DNA of 12,035 bases from Larix sibirica (Eukaryota > Streptophyta > Pinopsida > Pinales > Pinaceae): contig NWUY0300037838.1 in NCBI GenBank assembly GCA_004151065.3, positions 39,295 to 51,329 of the forward strand. Reading direction: 5' to 3'. Shown piece after piece: positions 1-7,911 of this stretch. Below the pieces are notes generated by a model. The model searched no databases. It saw only the letters and a program-made list of their open reading frames with translations, and was not told where the DNA came from. The translations under genes were made by a program, and so were the position numbers. Each line of letters begins with the position of its first letter. Within the stretch, counting starts at the first letter, position 1.

Positions 1-90
1 TAAAAATCTGTTTGCAAGTCTGTAATGAATAGCTGTGCACAGCTTTTATAAATACAATCCTTTACTCTGTTACTGTTAAAAAAAAAAAAT
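1..90. other. AT-rich left edge with palindrome and TATA-like box
   Basis: No coding region is seen. Positions 31-44 form a perfect 14-bp palindrome (AGCTGTGCACAGCT). It is followed directly by TTTTATAAATACA at 44-56, which contains a good match to the plant TATA consensus TATAAATA (47-54). A run of about 12 A lies at 79-90. These could be the core promoter of something, but no gene follows: the downstream DNA is repetitive. The promoter reading is weak. Confidence 0.3.
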
Positions 91-1437
91 TTAACTGTTA
101 TATTGTTATTTTCAAACTCCCGACTTTTTGTTCAAAAACAAATTCCCAAAATAGATATGCCTAACAATGTCTAGTTTTAGAATATTTTCCGAGATCGATT
201 TTTTTTCTAACTTCTTCTGAATAAAAATCATCTTCTTTTTGAATAATACTGGAAGGGCATGCATACACATATGAGTAAGATGAATAAGAGCTACGATGAA
301 AATTCTTGTTTTCTCATCATTGTTGTTGTGGTTGTTATTTCTTTCTCACCTATTTATTTCAGACACTTCCACACATTAATTAACTGTTATATTGTTATTT
401 TCAAATTCCCAACTTTATGTTCAAAAACATATTCCCAAGATTAAATATACCTAACAATGTCTAGTTTTAGAATATTTCCCGAGATCAATTCTTTTTTAAA
501 CTTCTTCTGAATACAAATCATCTTCTTTTTGAATAATATTGAAAGGGCTGAGTTGAAAACCTTCTTTGAACAGAAGGATTGCAATGGTCAGAAAAAGTAG
601 GGCACTATAAGCTGGGAATTATAAGCTGTATGTGTGACTCTTCCACACGGCCTTAATCTATTAGTGAACAACAGAAGTTCTACCTGTTCAACAGGGATTA
701 TGAAGACTGTCTGGAACTGCCAGATAAGACAACATAATTTTGCTCCTAGTAGTAGAATATGAAGAATGTTTTTTTCCTGTTAGTAAATGGGTTACAGTGT
801 TTCTCAAAACTCCCAAGTTCATGTTCAAAAACAAATTCCCAAAAGTAGATATACCTAACATTTTCTAGTTTTAGAATATTTTCTAACATCAAATTTTTTC
901 AAACTTCTTCTCAATCCAAATCATCTTCCTTTTTAATAAACATTGAAAGGGGAGAGCTGAAAGCCTTCTTCAAATAGAATCATTACAATGGCCAGAAAAA
1001 TAAGGCCACAAAATAAGTTGGGAATTCTGAACAACAGAACCTCTACTTGCGCAACAGAGATTATGAAGACTGCCTTGGACTGTCAGATAAGACAACTCAT
1101 TTTTGCTCCCAGTAGTAGAATATTACGAACGGTTAAGCCTGTTAGTATAGAGGTTACAACTTACATTGTTATTTCAAAACTCTCAACTTCATGTTGGAAA
1201 CAAATTCCCAAAATTAGATATACCTAATAACTTCTAGTTTTAGAGTATTTTCTGACATCAATTTTTTTCACACTCCTAAATCCAAATCATTTTCTTTATG
1301 AATATTTTTGAAAGGGGAGAGTAGAAAACCTTCTTCCAATAGAAGCATTACAATGGCCTGAAAATGTAGGGCACTATAAGTTGGGAATGATAAGCTGTCT
1401 GTGTGACCCTTTACACTCGGCCTTAACCACTTATTCT
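91..1437 (+). repeat. Degenerate tandem array, four long repeat units
   Basis: Four diverged copies of one sequence lie head to tail. A shared landmark, CTAGTTTTAGA(A/G)TATTT, starts at 171, 461, 865 and 1234, giving spacings of 290, 404 and 369 bases. The best conserved core (about 91-258, 380-548, 801-950, 1166-1320) runs from TTGTTATTTTCAAA-type sequence through TTCAAAAACAAATTCCCA, the landmark and an ACTTCTTCT stretch to GAAAGGG. A second module follows the core at about 549-790, 951-1150 and 1318-1437. It includes TTGCAATGG or TTACAATGG, and a GATAAGACAAC segment in the first two. Copy 1 lacks this module and has unrelated sequence at 259-379. The GTGTGAC...CGGCCTTAA block is in the modules at 549 and 1318 but missing from the one at 951. 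Short open frames inside the array are not shared between copies, so the repeat is judged non-coding. Confidence 0.85.
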
Positions 1438-2110
1438 TCCTTCCAAAGGAGGGACAGGAGATTTTAAAGTTGTAGAAACTAATCAAGGATGTCGATCACA
1501 GCGTATTTTATAGTCATAAAACTATTCAAGGATGCCAATCATGGCATATTTATATTCATAGAAGTTATTTCAGGTCTCTGAGGGGAAGGGGAAGAGATTT
1601 CATTTTAAGGTCATAGAAGTTATTTCAGGTCTCTGAGGGAAGGGGAGGAGATCTTATTTTAAAGTCATAGAAAGTACTCCAGTCATAGAAATTACTCCAG
1701 GTTTCCAAGGGAAAAGGTTATTTTAAATTCATAGAAACTCTGATAGGTCTCTGTGGGAAGGGGGAAGATTTTATTTTAAAGTCATAGAAACTATTCCATA
1801 GCTCTGAGAGAAGGGGAGGAGATTTTAAAGTCGGAAGCTATTCAAGGATGCAAATCAGGGCCTATTTTAAAGTCATAGAAACCATTCCAGGTGCCAATCA
1901 ATCACAGAGTATTTTAAAGTCACAGAAGCTATTCCAAAATGCTGATCATGGTGTATTTTAAAATCATAAAAACCATTGCATGATGTCAATCACAGCGTAT
2001 TGTAATGTAAAGTCATAGAAACTACTTCAAAACACTGATCACTACTTATTTTAAAGTCATAGAAACGACAAAACACTGATCACTATTTGTTTTAAAGTCA
2101 TAGAAACTAG
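1438..2110 (+). repeat. Minisatellite, ~14 units in two length classes
   Basis: Each unit begins with ATTTTAAAGTCATAGAAACT or a close variant. Starts are at about 1461, 1505, 1548, 1602, 1656, 1720, 1773, 1822, 1864, 1911, 1955, 1999, 2048 and 2089. Units differ in their second half. Class A (about 42-49 bp) continues with CAAGGATGCCAATCATGGC-like or AATGCTGATCA-like sequence. Class B (about 49-64 bp) continues with CAGGTCTCTGAGGGAAGGGG. The order is A A, then five B, then seven A. The unit at 1656 is longest because it contains an extra AGTCATAGAAA copy. A B-like tail at 1438-1460 may be the remnant of a further unit. The array directly abuts the long-unit array on its left. Confidence 0.9.
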
Positions 2111-2120
2111 CCCACAGGGA

Positions 2121-2228
2121 GTGTAGACCGATTGACTATGAAGAAGTGAAATGATATGACATATTGGAAAGGGGGTGTAGACTAACTGACGTCGAAGTGG
2201 TGAAATGATATGACATATTGGAAAGAGG
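2121..2228 (+). repeat. 54-bp direct tandem duplication
   Basis: Two adjacent copies start with GTGTAGAC at 2121 and 2175. Both end with the identical run TGAAATGATATGACATATTG followed by GAAAG. They differ in the middle (GATTGACTATGAAGAA against AACTGACGTCGAAGTGG). The period is 54 bases. The second copy leads straight into the B-box-like element, so if the segment is a SINE its A-box half has been duplicated. Confidence 0.85.
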
Positions 2229-2233
2229 TGACA

Positions 2234-2244
2234 GGTTCAAATCC
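2234..2244 (+). promoter_or_regulatory. Pol III B-box-like element
   Basis: GGTTCAAATCC matches the tRNA B-box pattern GGTTCRANNCC. It is seen only once in the window and sits inside the insertion-like segment. The upstream A-box candidate near 2190-2200 is weak, so promoter activity is unproven. Confidence 0.4.
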
Positions 2245-2373
2245 CAATTAGCCTGTACCCATGCTTGCGGACTGTGTGAATGTACCTAAAAGTATAATGG
2301 TATTGGACCAGAATCGACCCTATATCACACGAGTACAAAACTCACCCATACTCGCCCCCAGTTGCCCATTCCC

Positions 2374-2417
2374 TAAAGTCATGGTCATAGAAACTATTCC
2401 ACAATGCTGATCACGGC
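2374..2417 (+). repeat. Separated minisatellite unit
   Basis: TAAAGTCATGGTCATAGAAACTATTCC followed by ACAATGCTGATCACGG is a class A unit of the array ending at 2110, with a small internal GTCAT duplication. Its separation from the array by about 260 unrelated bases is the main evidence that the intervening DNA was inserted. Confidence 0.75.
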
Positions 2418-2653
2418 TTCCCACGGCTTATCAGACAAACTTATTGTTTACCCACGCAACTAAACTTTGGTGAGTGGCCTCTCATGCGACAGGGACCTCA
2501 TCAACTAAGCTCAATCTAATTTAAAATAGAGAATATTACAAATTTAAATAAAATTAAATATTTAATATGACCTCTTTATTGGTAAATAGTTTTGAAAAGT
2601 CATACCATGACCCAAGCATTTGGCAGAGGCAAAATCCTGATAGGAAAAAATGA
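2418..2653. other. Non-coding spacer and guanine deaminase 3' flank
   Basis: No gene is seen. The left part is of mixed composition, and 2518-2575 is strongly AT-rich (TTTAAATAAAATTAAATATTTAA). On the minus strand this is the 3' flank of the guanine deaminase, with an AATAAA signal. No poly(A) tract adjoins the end of the gene, so there is no direct sign that the gene is a retrocopy. Confidence 0.5.
2575..2580 (-). terminator. Candidate polyadenylation signal for guanine deaminase
   Basis: The plus strand reads TTTATT, so the minus strand has a canonical AATAAA 74-79 bases after the stop codon of the deaminase. It is followed by AT-rich sequence. Position and sequence fit a plant 3' end. AATAAA also occurs by chance in AT-rich DNA. 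Confidence 0.5.
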
Positions 2654-3973
2654 TCAGCAATTAGACCGCTTATGAACAGACTTCCCGGCAGCAAATGTCT
2701 CTTTCACGCAACGGTCGTCTCCCAACATCATGAGCACGAACAATTTCTCTTCAAGGCTGCGCGCCCCCTCAATCCGGTGCCCGATCAACGGCGTGGCCTT
2801 GTAGTCGAGCACCACGAAATCCGCCTCGTTGCCCGTGGCGAAGCTCCCGATACGATCGTCGAGCTTCAAAGCCCGCGCACCGCCGAGCGTGGCCAAATAG
2901 AGCGACTTGAAAGGGTGCAGCTTGTAGCCCTGGAGCTGCATAACCTTATAGGCCTCGTTGAGCGTCTGGAGCAACGAAAAGCTGGTGCCGGCGCCCACAT
3001 CTGTGCCCAGCCCCACGCTTACCCCATGCGCCTCCAGCCTGGGCAGGTCCAGGAGCCCGCTGCCCAAGAAAAGATTAGACGTCGGGCAGAAAGCCACGGC
3101 AGCGCCGCTCTGCCCTAGGCGGGCGCACTCCTCGTCCGTCAGGTGCACACCGTGGGCGAACACCGACCGCGGACCCACCAGCTTGTAGTGGTCGTAGACG
3201 TCGAGATAGCCACGGCGCTCGGGAAAGAGCTTCGCCACGAATTCAATTTCCTTTTTATTCTCCGACAGGTGCGTGTGCAAATACACCCCAGGGTGCTCCG
3301 CGAGCAACTTTCCGGCGCGCAGTAGCTGCTCCGGGGTGGAGGTGATTGCAAACCGTGGCGTGACCGCGTAGCTCAGGCGGCCTTTGCCGTGCCAGCGACG
3401 GATGAGCTCCGCGCTGTCCCTGTAGCCGGACTCCGCTGTATCGGTGACAGAATCGGGGGCGTTGCGATCCATGAGGACCTTGCCAGCTATCATCCTAAGC
3501 CCTCGCTCCGACGACGCCTCGAAGAAGGCGTCCACGCTGTCCATGTGCGAGGTCGCAAAAACGAGCGCCGTTGTCGTGCCGTTGCGCAGAAGCTCGTCGA
3601 GGAAGCGACGGGCCACGGTAGAGGCGTGGGCGCGGTCGACGAAGCGGGCCTCGGCGGGGAAGACGTAGTTGTTGAGCCAGTCCAGCAGCTGGTCGCCATA
3701 GGAAGCCACGACTTCGAACTGCGGGTAGTGGATGTGGGTGTCGAGGAAGCCCGGAACGATGAGGGAGTCCTGGTAGTGTACGACCTCGGTGCCGTGACTC
3801 AGGCTGGGAAGCAAATCGTGGGCGTGGCCTAGGGCTTGTATTTTCCCGTCGGAGACCACGAGGAGGCCATCTTCGTAGTACTCGTAGGAGGCCTCGATGC
3901 CCACCTGTGAGGGGTCGCCCACGCTGTGCACAACGGAGGCTCTGTAGGCCCGTACCATGTTGCTGCAAGCCAT
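2654..3973 (-). CDS. guaD: Guanine deaminase, amidohydrolase type (GuaD-like)
   Basis: It converts guanine to xanthine and ammonia, the step that commits guanine to purine breakdown. The enzyme is a zinc-dependent TIM-barrel amidohydrolase, probably cytosolic: no signal peptide or membrane segment is seen. From the ATG at 3973 the protein is 439 aa, the usual length for bacterial GuaD. The family signature PGFLDTHIHYPQ gives metal ligands His80 and His82. HTHLSEN gives His235 with Glu238, FAHGVHL gives His274, and GLGTDVGAG gives Asp325. Likely guanine contacts are Gln85 (YPQ), Arg207 (TPRF) and the FCPTSNLFLGSG loop near 295-306. Every key residue is present and no break is seen, so it should be active. 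The reading frame is open back to a stop at 4034-4036, but 3973 is the first ATG. The ATG at 3958 (434 aa) has a better context (AACATGG, A at -3, G at +4) and may be used instead. There are no introns. The gene is GC- and CpG-rich, unlike all its surroundings. Family assignment is firm; plant nuclear origin is inferred from the flanks. Confidence 0.93.
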   Translation of the reverse strand: MACSNMVRAYRASVVHSVGDPSQVGIEASYEYYEDGLLVVSDGKIQALGHAHDLLPSLSHGTEVVHYQDSLIVPGFLDTHIHYPQFEVVASYGDQLLDWLNNYVFPAEARFVDRAHASTVARRFLDELLRNGTTTALVFATSHMDSVDAFFEASSERGLRMIAGKVLMDRNAPDSVTDTAESGYRDSAELIRRWHGKGRLSYAVTPRFAITSTPEQLLRAGKLLAEHPGVYLHTHLSENKKEIEFVAKLFPERRGYLDVYDHYKLVGPRSVFAHGVHLTDEECARLGQSGAAVAFCPTSNLFLGSGLLDLPRLEAHGVSVGLGTDVGAGTSFSLLQTLNEAYKVMQLQGYKLHPFKSLYLATLGGARALKLDDRIGSFATGNEADFVVLDYKATPLIGHRIEGARSLEEKLFVLMMLGDDRCVKETFAAGKSVHKRSNC

Positions 3974-4803
3974 GAGATTCGAACAGTTGATCTGCGTCTG
4001 TATTAGTATCAGAGATAGCAAGGATTTTGATAATTATACTGCATTACAGAAAACAAAAGGGGATTATATATATCAGTATAGTTCGATTAGCATTTACTCC
4101 TTTCGGGCAAAGTAAAGTTGAAAAAAACAGATTGTGTTAGAATGCGATATGTTTGGTCTGATTAGAATGTATGCACGCAGAGAAATAATTTCAAAATACC
4201 AAATGAGGTATGGTGTTCGAATATGGGACATAAAAGAAACTATGAGGTTAGAAAATGCAAGTATTGTTAGTCATCATGGCAACCAGATTGTCATGTTGGT
4301 ATACTTTAAGAGTTGACCACAGATAATGTTAGGTATAAAAATGTCAATATGTGGCTTTAGGTTTTTTTTCATTAGAGAACCAAAAAAACAACTGTATGAT
4401 TTTTATATGTTTTGAGGGAAGGATTAGGGTTGTGAGGAAGGATCAGGGTTTTGTTGTTATGGTGGTGTTGATGATCTATTGAAGACATGGAGTTAAGCTT
4501 TTCGAGCTCAGTATCAATCATGTATTAAAAAAAATTGGGAATTATCGATCAGGTTAATATCATATGAGTAGTTTATTGTTTTCTCCTTTGGCTGGTATAC
4601 AAATTCTTGGCATATGTTCTTGTTTCTTTGGTGATTTCGGATCAAATATATATTTCCCCCATTTGACATTAATGACATTGGGGGTTTCACCATTGAGGTG
4701 ATCAAGAAACCGTGTCACGCCATGTGACAAATCACTGACGTAGGTGGTGGGTAGTCTGAGGCGTCCGGAGGTTTTTTGGATTTTCTTCTTTGGTTTTTTG
4801 GCT
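3974..4803. other. Intergenic region between deaminase and LINE
   Basis: It holds the presumed promoter of the deaminase (minus strand) and, on the right, probably the 5' UTR of the LINE. The 5' boundary of the LINE could not be placed. A 60-codon open frame at 4134-4316 shows no recognisable motif and is treated as chance. A near-duplicate pair, GAAGGATTAGGGTT and GAAGGATCAGGGTT, lies at about 4420-4450. No RNA gene is seen. Confidence 0.5.
4063..4073 (-). promoter_or_regulatory. TATA-like box upstream of guanine deaminase
   Basis: Read on the minus strand the sequence is ATATATATAAT, about 90-100 bases before the ATG at 3973. A start of transcription 25-35 bases downstream would leave a 5' UTR of about 55-75 bases, normal for a plant gene. 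AT-rich DNA makes chance matches common. Confidence 0.4.
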
Positions 4804-7033
4804 ATGAAGAAGAGGGCATGAATAGAGGGTCTTGCAAACCCTAATTTCTCTCAGGATGAAGCTAATGTTGGTGCTAGCATGAGATCTTCTCGACACCTGT
4901 CCTGAACAGAATAAAGTCAACTTGATGAGCTTAGCAAGGGTAACGCACATAGTTCATCTAGGCATAGTGTTTTTAAGTGCTATAGGGAAGTTTTAAGCGA
5001 TGCATTTTCTAGGTGGACCTCTGGTAACCTGAACCCGATGGACATAAGTTAGAGAGCGTCGAGGGTGTCCCTAGGAACATTGTATAACTTGGAAGGAATT
5101 GTAGCGCATCTAAGCGAGGCGGGAGGACAAAGGAGAGGTCCCGCAAGATTCTATAATGGACATTTGTGATAGGGATAATCCTCATTATACCTCTGAATGA
5201 CTCCTGTCCAAACTCAACAAGAATTGTATTAAAAGAAAATATGTTGCCTTAAATCTTGATCTAGAGGACGATCTCTAAATGTACGAGGTTTTCATGATGT
5301 TTGAATATGCCCTGGTAGGGTGTTTCAGGGGATGCAACATTTCCTTGGCTTCTTTTAGGGTTTGGGTGACGGAGACATGGATGGAATATTTGGGATATCC
5401 CCCCCAAAGTATTTCTCTCGCTAAGGGTTGGTTGGGTATCTTCCTAAACTCGTCGGAGGATGCGTCCAAATTATTGAATGGGATTTGAAAGAAAGACTAT
5501 GCGGTTCTAAACCTTCGACATTAGAGCCCAACCTTTGATGCGAGGCGACATAAGACATACATACACCTTACATGGGTTAAGATGTCGGGGCTTCCATCGG
5601 AGCTATGGATTGAGGACATTTTTAAGAAAATTGGGGACTCGCTTGGTTTATTATTGTCGGTCGATATGTCCTTCCTTAGTTCTGGTATAATGACTATGGC
5701 TAAAATCCTTGTTGACATTGATTTGAGGGACGACCCTTTGGAGACTATGGTTATTTCGAAAGGGGATTTATCTCAACAGAGGTTGGATTATATTGGAATA
5801 CCCTTTAGGTGCAACATATGTCATCATTATGGACATTTGCTCAAAGAATGTTCTTTGTCGTACACAAAAGCCATATGGAGAGCTAAATCAACCGGGAATA
5901 CAAGAAAGTTTGTATCGGTGTCATCTCATGTTAACGATGTGGGTCCTTCATCATCAGATAATATGGTAGAGCAATTACATTTGGATCACTTGGTCAAAGG
6001 CTCATGCATTGAATCAGAACAAGGGGGTGTCTAGGGCATCTGCAGTTTACAAGATCCTGAAGATAATCTTGGGACGCAATATATTTCTAGTAAGCATATG
6101 AATAATTCCTTCATAAGTCCTCAAAACATGTATTTAAATGGTTTCATTTCTCAAAAGTTATATTCTCCATCAAGATCATTGATTCTGAGTACCGCGGCAT
6201 CATTTTTTAAGAGTTTTTCTTGTTATGCACCTTCGGGGTTGGATGGGATTTATGCTTCCAGGGTTAGTTTATCGGGGGGAGGCTTTCTTAACCCTCAGCC
6301 CTCATATGTCTCATTTTTCCCTCTTTTACCCAACCAATCGAGGGTATTCTCCCTTTTCTCTGAAGAGATCTCTCTTCCTAGACTATCTTGGAGGAATACC
6401 TCTCCATCTTCGTCTCCATCCATTTTGGATTTTCCAATCTTACCCAGGCATTTTGAATTGAACTCGTATCCGTTCTCTAGAGACATACCCATGAAATCCC
6501 TATCCCTTCAGGAAACTTTTTCCCTAGATTATCGCAAGGACAAGGATTTGTTTCTCGATCTCCCCTCTTTGCAGGAATTCCCTTTTGATGGTCTTTGTCA
6601 ATCAACTTATCCTGAATGGCCTGTGACGACCTCATCAACTCTAGCTCAATCCTCTGATGAGCATTTGGACGATGCAAGATATAATGATTCTTTGGGTTCG
6701 GGATTATACCAGCATAAGGATTTTGCTCCACAGGGGTTCTCTCCGAAAGGGTATTTAAGTGGTGATGATGGATGCCCAGGAATGCTTCCTAAATCTGTCC
6801 TAGGGTTGAAGGGGATTTTGACAAGAACTAAAATAGACCCTGCTCTTTCTTCCCCGTGTACACCAACCTTTGTCCCTAGGAAGCATAACTATATGCTCCG
6901 CAGCTATTCCGGTGTTATGAGTCTAATTCCTAGGCAGGGGCTCTCTCTTGATCCACAACCTATCTCCTCCAAGCTACGAGGGCGCCAATCTATAATGGCT
7001 ATTGCCCGGGACCAATCGGCTTTGGAATTTTGA
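4804..7033 (+). pseudogene. LINE ORF1 (nucleic-acid-binding, DUF4283 + CCHC), broken
   Basis: In life this would coat the LINE RNA. The N-terminal part reads in one frame from the ATG at 4804 to about 5150, with stops at 4819, 4903, 4912 and 5050. The frame then shifts, and the rest reads in a second frame to 7033, with stops at 5198, 5276, 5486, 5522 and 6032. Around 5340-5485 the peptide VTETWMEYLGYPPQSI followed by GWLGIFLNSSEDASKLL matches the DUF4283 pattern of plant LINE ORF1 proteins. From 5582, GLPSELWIEDIFKKIGDSLG and RFCNICHHYG-type sequence continue the domain into a zinc knuckle. The tail (6098-7033) is a low-complexity, Ser/Pro-rich region of about 310 codons without stops. Several stops fall where Trp is expected (for example 5486 and 5522), as TGG changed to TGA or TAG. 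The ORF1 end could be 7033 or the TAA near 7100. Confidence 0.8.
5810..5851 (+). other. CCHC zinc knuckle of LINE ORF1
   Basis: The translated motif CNICHHYGHLLKEC has the spacing C-x2-C-x4-H-x4-C, with all four zinc ligands present. It directly follows the typical lead-in LDYIGIPFR found before the knuckle in plant LINE ORF1 proteins. Confidence 0.9.
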
Positions 7034-7106
7034 CCTGGCAAACAAATAACTATTGTTGGGAACCTTAGAGCAAGATTTCCCAGATCATTGATATTTTAAT
7101 ATTAAT

Positions 7107-7905
7107 TAGTCCTTGAATATCCAAGCGCTGGGGTACCCCTCCAAAAAGGTGCCCCTCAAGAGATTGGTGGACTCCAATCACCCACAGATTATCATGATTC
7201 AAGAGACTTTGGCAGTAGGAGAGCATATTCTTCCTGAGATGATTTGACTTTTCCCTGGATAGGAATTTTCCTATTTAGATGCTATTGGGAGGTCTAGAGG
7301 ACTTCTCACTAGTTGGTAGAAGAATTCTCTACTCTATATTAACAATTGGTCCATCTTCTTTGGTCCGGGGAATGTTTTTTTTTCTCCAGAGAATATGGAT
7401 GGTCATTTACCTTGATTAATATTTAAGGTCATAGTAATTACAGACAAGCATACTGGGAAAAAGTTTTCAGGATGGGTCATCATCGTGAGGACAGAGTCAT
7501 CCTTGGTGGTGATCTGAACTTCTCTCTATGAGAGATGGAAACATGGGGGGTTAATAATCATATTGATCCGCTAGCTGATTTCTTTCTGAAGAAACTTGGA
7601 GAGGTTAACTTATTTGATCTCCAGGAATATGAGATCTAGTGATAGTAGGATCACTAAGAAGCTTGATAGGTTCTTGATAAATGAAGGTATTTTGCATGGG
7701 GTTCCTACTATCAAGCAATGGGTGGGGGGAGGGGTAGATTCTGACCACTTCCCTATATTCATAGATGTGCAGGGTGATCAACAAAATCCCTCGTGCCCTT
7801 TTAAGTTTAATGCTTAGTGGCTTGAAGATGATGACTATGTTCAGAGAGTCAAAAGGCTTGGAGGCCATATGACCCAAATAGATTATCTTTTGTCGCTGTT
7901 CAATT
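7107..7905 (+). other. APE-type endonuclease domain of ORF2 (decayed)
   Basis: Catalytic landmarks survive across three frame segments. IMIQET has the catalytic Glu at 7203-7205. LGGDLNFSL, with Asp and Asn at 7511 and 7517, is the phosphate and metal site. SDHFPI at 7740-7757 carries the Asp-His pair. LDAIGRSRGLLTSW and the spacing between motifs are those of LINE endonucleases. The opening LNIQALGYPSK has Leu where the family has Trp. The TGA at 7529 follows NFSL, where plant elements usually have Trp. Confidence 0.85.
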
Positions 7906-7911
7906 TCTTAA

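Larger units (their letters stand above)
2111..2373 (+). mobile_element. Possible tRNA-derived SINE-like insertion
   Basis: This 263-bp segment does not resemble the minisatellite but is bounded by minisatellite units on both sides, so it looks like an insertion into the array. It contains GGTTCAAATCC (2234-2244), a good match to the Pol III B box of tRNA genes. About 35 bases earlier lies GAAGTGGTGAAAT (2194-2206), which resembles the AGTGG end of an A box. The stretch GAGGTGACAGGTTCAAATCC reads like the variable loop and T-arm of a degenerate tRNA. The T-stem does not pair properly, so it is not a tRNA gene. No poly(A) or T-rich 3' tail is clear, and target duplications cannot be judged because both flanks are repeats of each other. 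Alternative: unrelated spacer sequence. Confidence 0.4.

Noticed and set aside
259-444. Small protein with a valine-rich hydrophobic stretch
   Set aside because: It spans the junction between non-homologous and repeat DNA, is not conserved in the other repeat copies and lacks any supporting signal.
1438-2110. CRISPR array
   Set aside because: Units are directly adjacent, of variable length and diverged throughout, with no constant repeats separated by unique spacers. This is a minisatellite.
2190-2260. A complete tRNA gene around the B-box match
   Set aside because: The T-stem does not pair, and there is no acceptor stem or anticodon arm. It is at best a degenerate tRNA-derived promoter.
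2672-3832. Long open frames on both strands overlapping the deaminase
   Set aside because: They are shadow frames caused by the high GC of the real gene. None shows a known motif, whereas the minus-strand 439-aa frame matches a full enzyme family.
3965-3995. GTTCGAATC, resembling a tRNA T-loop, at the start of the deaminase (minus strand)
   Set aside because: The flanking bases do not form a T-stem and no other tRNA arm is present.
4134-4316. 60-codon open frame upstream of the LINE
   Set aside because: There is no recognisable motif, no clear promoter and no evidence beyond length, which is within chance for this DNA.
4412-4455. Interstitial telomere repeat (TTAGGGTT)
   Set aside because: There is only one exact motif and one variant, not a run of TTTAGGG units.
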